From Bacteroidota bacterium (GTDB taxonomy: Bacteria; Bacteroidota; Bacteroidia; Cytophagales; Cyclobacteriaceae), in the NCBI GenBank assembly GCA_018267275.1, contig JAFDYV010000004.1:1-64000 (forward strand): 64,000 bases of DNA, given 5' to 3'. Of the stretch, positions 61,698 to 64,000 are shown in pieces. The stretch's first letter is position 1. Every line of letters begins with the position of its first letter. The position numbers and the translations under genes were made by a program. The notes below the pieces were generated by a model, which made no database searches, had not been told where the DNA came from, and was given only the letters and a program-made list of their open reading frames with translations.

Positions 61698-64000
61698 ATG
61701 AAAAAGAAAAAATCACCAGCGCCAGCCCCCAAAAAAGCAGTCAAAAAGCCAACGGCTACAAAGTTGAAAAGACAACAAGCTACCTCCGGCAACGCGAGCA
61801 AACTGGCAGCCGAAAACCTTCAACTCCGTGCTGAACTAGAACACAAGAACCGCGAACTGGCCATTGAGGCCGCCATGGAAAAAGTGCGGGCGCGATCGCT
61901 GGCCATGCAAAAAAGTGAGGAGCTGGCCGAGACTGCTTACGTCTTCTTTCAGCAGTTCAAAGAACTCGGTCAGAAACCCGAGCAGTTCACCATCGGCCTG
62001 ATAAATGAAACAGAACGGATGATTGAATTCTGGCATACGTGGCAGGGCAATCTATTGTCGGGAAATGTACAAATCAGCGTTGATGAGCCGCACGTAGGAA
62101 ACAAGATTTATAAAGTATGGAAGGCGCAAAAGAAATCTGCCGTCATTGATATTTCCGGAAAAGAACTGCGGGCATACAATGCCTATCGAAAGAAGCAATT
62201 GGCCAAGGCAAATGCGAATGCGCCTGCCGATGTTTTGAGTGCCGAAAAAAGGCGCGTCATTCATCTCGCGAGTTTTTCGAAGGGCACTATTTCGGTTGCC
62301 AGCCATCAGCCCCAACCTGTAGAGACAATCCAATTGTTAGAACGATTCGCCACGGTGTTCGATCAAACCTACACCCGCTTCCTCGATCTGCAAAAAGCCG
62401 AAGCCCAGGCTAGAGAAGCGCAGATAGAAGCATCGCTCGAAAGAGTGCGTGCCAAAACCATGGCCATGCACAACAGCGAAGATGTAAGTAGAGCCATTGC
62501 TACCCTCTTTACTGAGTTAGATAGGCAGAGCATCGAAAATATTCGCTGCGGCATTGCCATTATCGATATCAACAAAACGATGGACGTATGGTCGGTGACC
62601 AACGTGGAAGAAAACCGCCCTGATGGATCGGTTGGTAAAATTGTGAAAGCAGCTGGCACATTAGACATGAATGCGCATAAACTATGGCAGTTGATCTATG
62701 AGGGCTGGCGAAACAAGACTGGATATTTGTACTACCACCTTTCCGGAAAAGACAAACACAAATATATCGATTTACTCAACACCGCCCCCGGCTATTTGTC
62801 GCAGCCGCTACGAGAACTGCCCGATATGCATTGCCAGATTTATTTTTTTAATGAAGGCGCTATCTGGGCGTACTCGCTGCAGCCACATACCGAACAACAA
62901 CAGCCGGTGATGAAACGGTTTACATCGGTGTTTTCGCAAACATACCTGCGCTACCGAGACTTGCAAAAAGCAGAAGCGCAAGCAAGACAAGCGCAGATAG
63001 AAGCTGCATTAGAGCGGGTAAGGTCAAGCGCCATGGCGATGCATTCCTCCGAAGAACTGGCCAATGTAGCTCTGGAACTACGCAAACAGATGGGTGTATT
63101 GGGGCAGAGCGATACTGATACATGTGTCATTCATCTGAACGATCTATCGCCTGATTATATCCATGCCTGGGCAGCGATCCGCCCTCCAGGAAGTGATAAT
63201 GAAATAACACTGAGTACAGCCCGTGTCCCCAAGCAAGGACTTCTGATTATCGAAGAAGCATTAACGGCCTATGCAAACAATCAGCAAGATTATACCCTTA
63301 TGAATGAAGGTGAAAAAGCCCAGCAATGGCTCACCTTTATCAAAAATGAGTCGCCAGCTGCATCAGAGAGGATTCAAGAATCATTTGAAACCAGTGGTAA
63401 GGATTTTCCTATTTCGTATTGGTCATTTTCAGACTTTATCGGAGGCTCTCTGCTGATGGTAACCCTTGAGAAGCCTACAGAAAACGCCCGAGCTTTACTG
63501 CGCAGGTTTGCCAGCGTATTTGGTCTGGCTTACCGCAGGTTTGCCGATCTTAAACGGGCGGAAGCACAAGCTTACGAAGCAAAGATAGAAGCATCGCTGG
63601 AGCGAGTGCGCAGCCGCACGATGGCCATGCAAAAAAGTGCAGAACTGGGCGAAGTGAAACAATTGGTTTTTGAGCAATTTCAAAAACTTAATATCAGAGT
63701 AGACGGCTTTTCGTTGTTGCTCGATTTTGGCGAATCTAAAGACTGGAAGATTTGGGCTGCAGCGCAAGGGGGATTTTACAACAATGTGTTGCACATACCG
63801 TATCTCGACAATCCTGCATTTAATGCCCTTATCGACACCTACCAGGCTGGGTTAGATTTCCATACAGGTCAAATTTCATTTGAAGAAAAAAATCAATTGT
63901 TTGAACACTATTTTCGCTACAGCGGAGATATTCCTGAGGAGAGAAAAAAATATATCTTCAGTTCAGAGGGATCTTCCTCCTCTACCTATTTTTTAAAGAA
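61698..64000 (+). CDS. Large multi-repeat sensor-like protein, 3' end outside the window (at least 767 aa)
   Basis: Open frame to the window edge, reading MKKKKSPAPAPKKAV at the start and YFLK at the end. A lysine-rich N-terminus precedes units of about 190 residues. Each opens with the amphipathic segment Q-I-E-A-x-L-E-R-V-R-x-x-x-M-A-M-x-x-S-E-E-L (about 51, 238, 429, 625). Each unit then has a beta-alpha domain like a GAF or PAS sensor (for example IAIIDINKTMDVWSVTN, VIHLNDLSPDYIHAWAAI, LLLDFGESKDWKIWAAA) and ends with a helix, F..VF...Y.RF.DL. In related Bacteroidota proteins such an array is followed by a histidine kinase, cyclase or LytTR output; none is visible yet. It diverges from the TPR-SLOG gene. 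Confidence 0.75.
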   Translation, partial: MKKKKSPAPAPKKAVKKPTATKLKRQQATSGNASKLAAENLQLRAELEHKNRELAIEAAMEKVRARSLAMQKSEELAETAYVFFQQFKELGQKPEQFTIGLINETERMIEFWHTWQGNLLSGNVQISVDEPHVGNKIYKVWKAQKKSAVIDISGKELRAYNAYRKKQLAKANANAPADVLSAEKRRVIHLASFSKGTISVASHQPQPVETIQLLERFATVFDQTYTRFLDLQKAEAQAREAQIEASLERVRAKTMAMHNSEDVSRAIATLFTELDRQSIENIRCGIAIIDINKTMDVWSVTNVEENRPDGSVGKIVKAAGTLDMNAHKLWQLIYEGWRNKTGYLYYHLSGKDKHKYIDLLNTAPGYLSQPLRELPDMHCQIYFFNEGAIWAYSLQPHTEQQQPVMKRFTSVFSQTYLRYRDLQKAEAQARQAQIEAALERVRSSAMAMHSSEELANVALELRKQMGVLGQSDTDTCVIHLNDLSPDYIHAWAAIRPPGSDNEITLSTARVPKQGLLIIEEALTAYANNQQDYTLMNEGEKAQQWLTFIKNESPAASERIQESFETSGKDFPISYWSFSDFIGGSLLMVTLEKPTENARALLRRFASVFGLAYRRFADLKRAEAQAYEAKIEASLERVRSRTMAMQKSAELGEVKQLVFEQFQKLNIRVDGFSLLLDFGESKDWKIWAAAQGGFYNNVLHIPYLDNPAFNALIDTYQAGLDFHTGQISFEEKNQLFEHYFRYSGDIPEERKKYIFSSEGSSSSTYFLK

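Noticed and set aside
1..64000. CRISPR arrays, rRNA operon, insertion sequences or phage genes
   Set aside because: No evenly spaced direct repeats, no rRNA-like sequence and no transposase or integrase motif were found.

Overview
The window reads as chromosomal DNA of a Cytophagales-type member of the Bacteroidota. The evidence is the many TAnnTTTG-type -7 promoter boxes, FKBP lipoproteins of the gliding-motility type, carboxypeptidase-regulatory/SusC-like N-terminal modules, an OmpA lipoprotein with the PorE (type IX secretion) architecture, DUF5686, DUF2911 and DUF2721 proteins, and ECF sigma factors with matching anti-sigma proteins. It carries about 58 protein genes and one tRNA-Phe. I see no rRNA, CRISPR array, phage or insertion sequence.

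Layout. 1-264: tail of a histidine-kinase-like gene. 330-8742: an ABC permease, a TerB-like protein, carB, a sodium:solute symporter, a small secreted protein and a MarR regulator. 8878-13650: four secreted or envelope genes, comprising two small beta-barrels, an unrecognised four-repeat protein and a TPR-caspase protein. 13709-20011: serine dehydratase, M28 peptidase, a secreted Cys-motif protein, gcvP and ndk. 20129-27615: a forward run of nrnA-like DHH phosphoesterase, three tandem FKBP lipoproteins, rdgB, a Na/Pi transporter, pyrH and frr, closed by a strong terminator. 27684-30478: metK, an RsmI-like methylase and an alpha/beta hydrolase on the minus strand. 30545-34929: a toxin-antitoxin pair, lysA, an HI0933-type flavoprotein and a membrane histidine kinase. 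34930-35433: a gene-free stretch and tRNA-Phe.

35590-42648: two Fe-S proteins of an HdrBC-like pair, a PorE-like lipoprotein, DUF2721, purM and a LysE exporter. 42678-46542: an ECF sigma factor with a membrane anti-sigma/TonB fusion, divergent from a VWA protein that carries the same N-terminal module. 46627-50586: four overlapping glycan-assembly genes. 50624-55359: a sigma factor and a ZAS-type anti-sigma overlapping gmk, then nadD and a DUF5686 protein. 55423-59783: pirin, a DUF2911-TPR protein, an exported RidA-like protein lacking its key arginine, and an S10 peptidase. 59828-64000: a divergent pair, a TPR-SLOG protein with a degenerate cyclase-like C-terminus facing a large multi-repeat sensor-like protein cut by the window end. 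This last pair is the most promising unexplained system here.

Two general traits stand out. Many -7 boxes end only 5-15 bases before the start codon, which suggests very short or absent leaders. Several genes need GTG or TTG starts. Dispersed self-complementary repeats sit at gene ends; two related copies supply the stop codon of the preceding gene.
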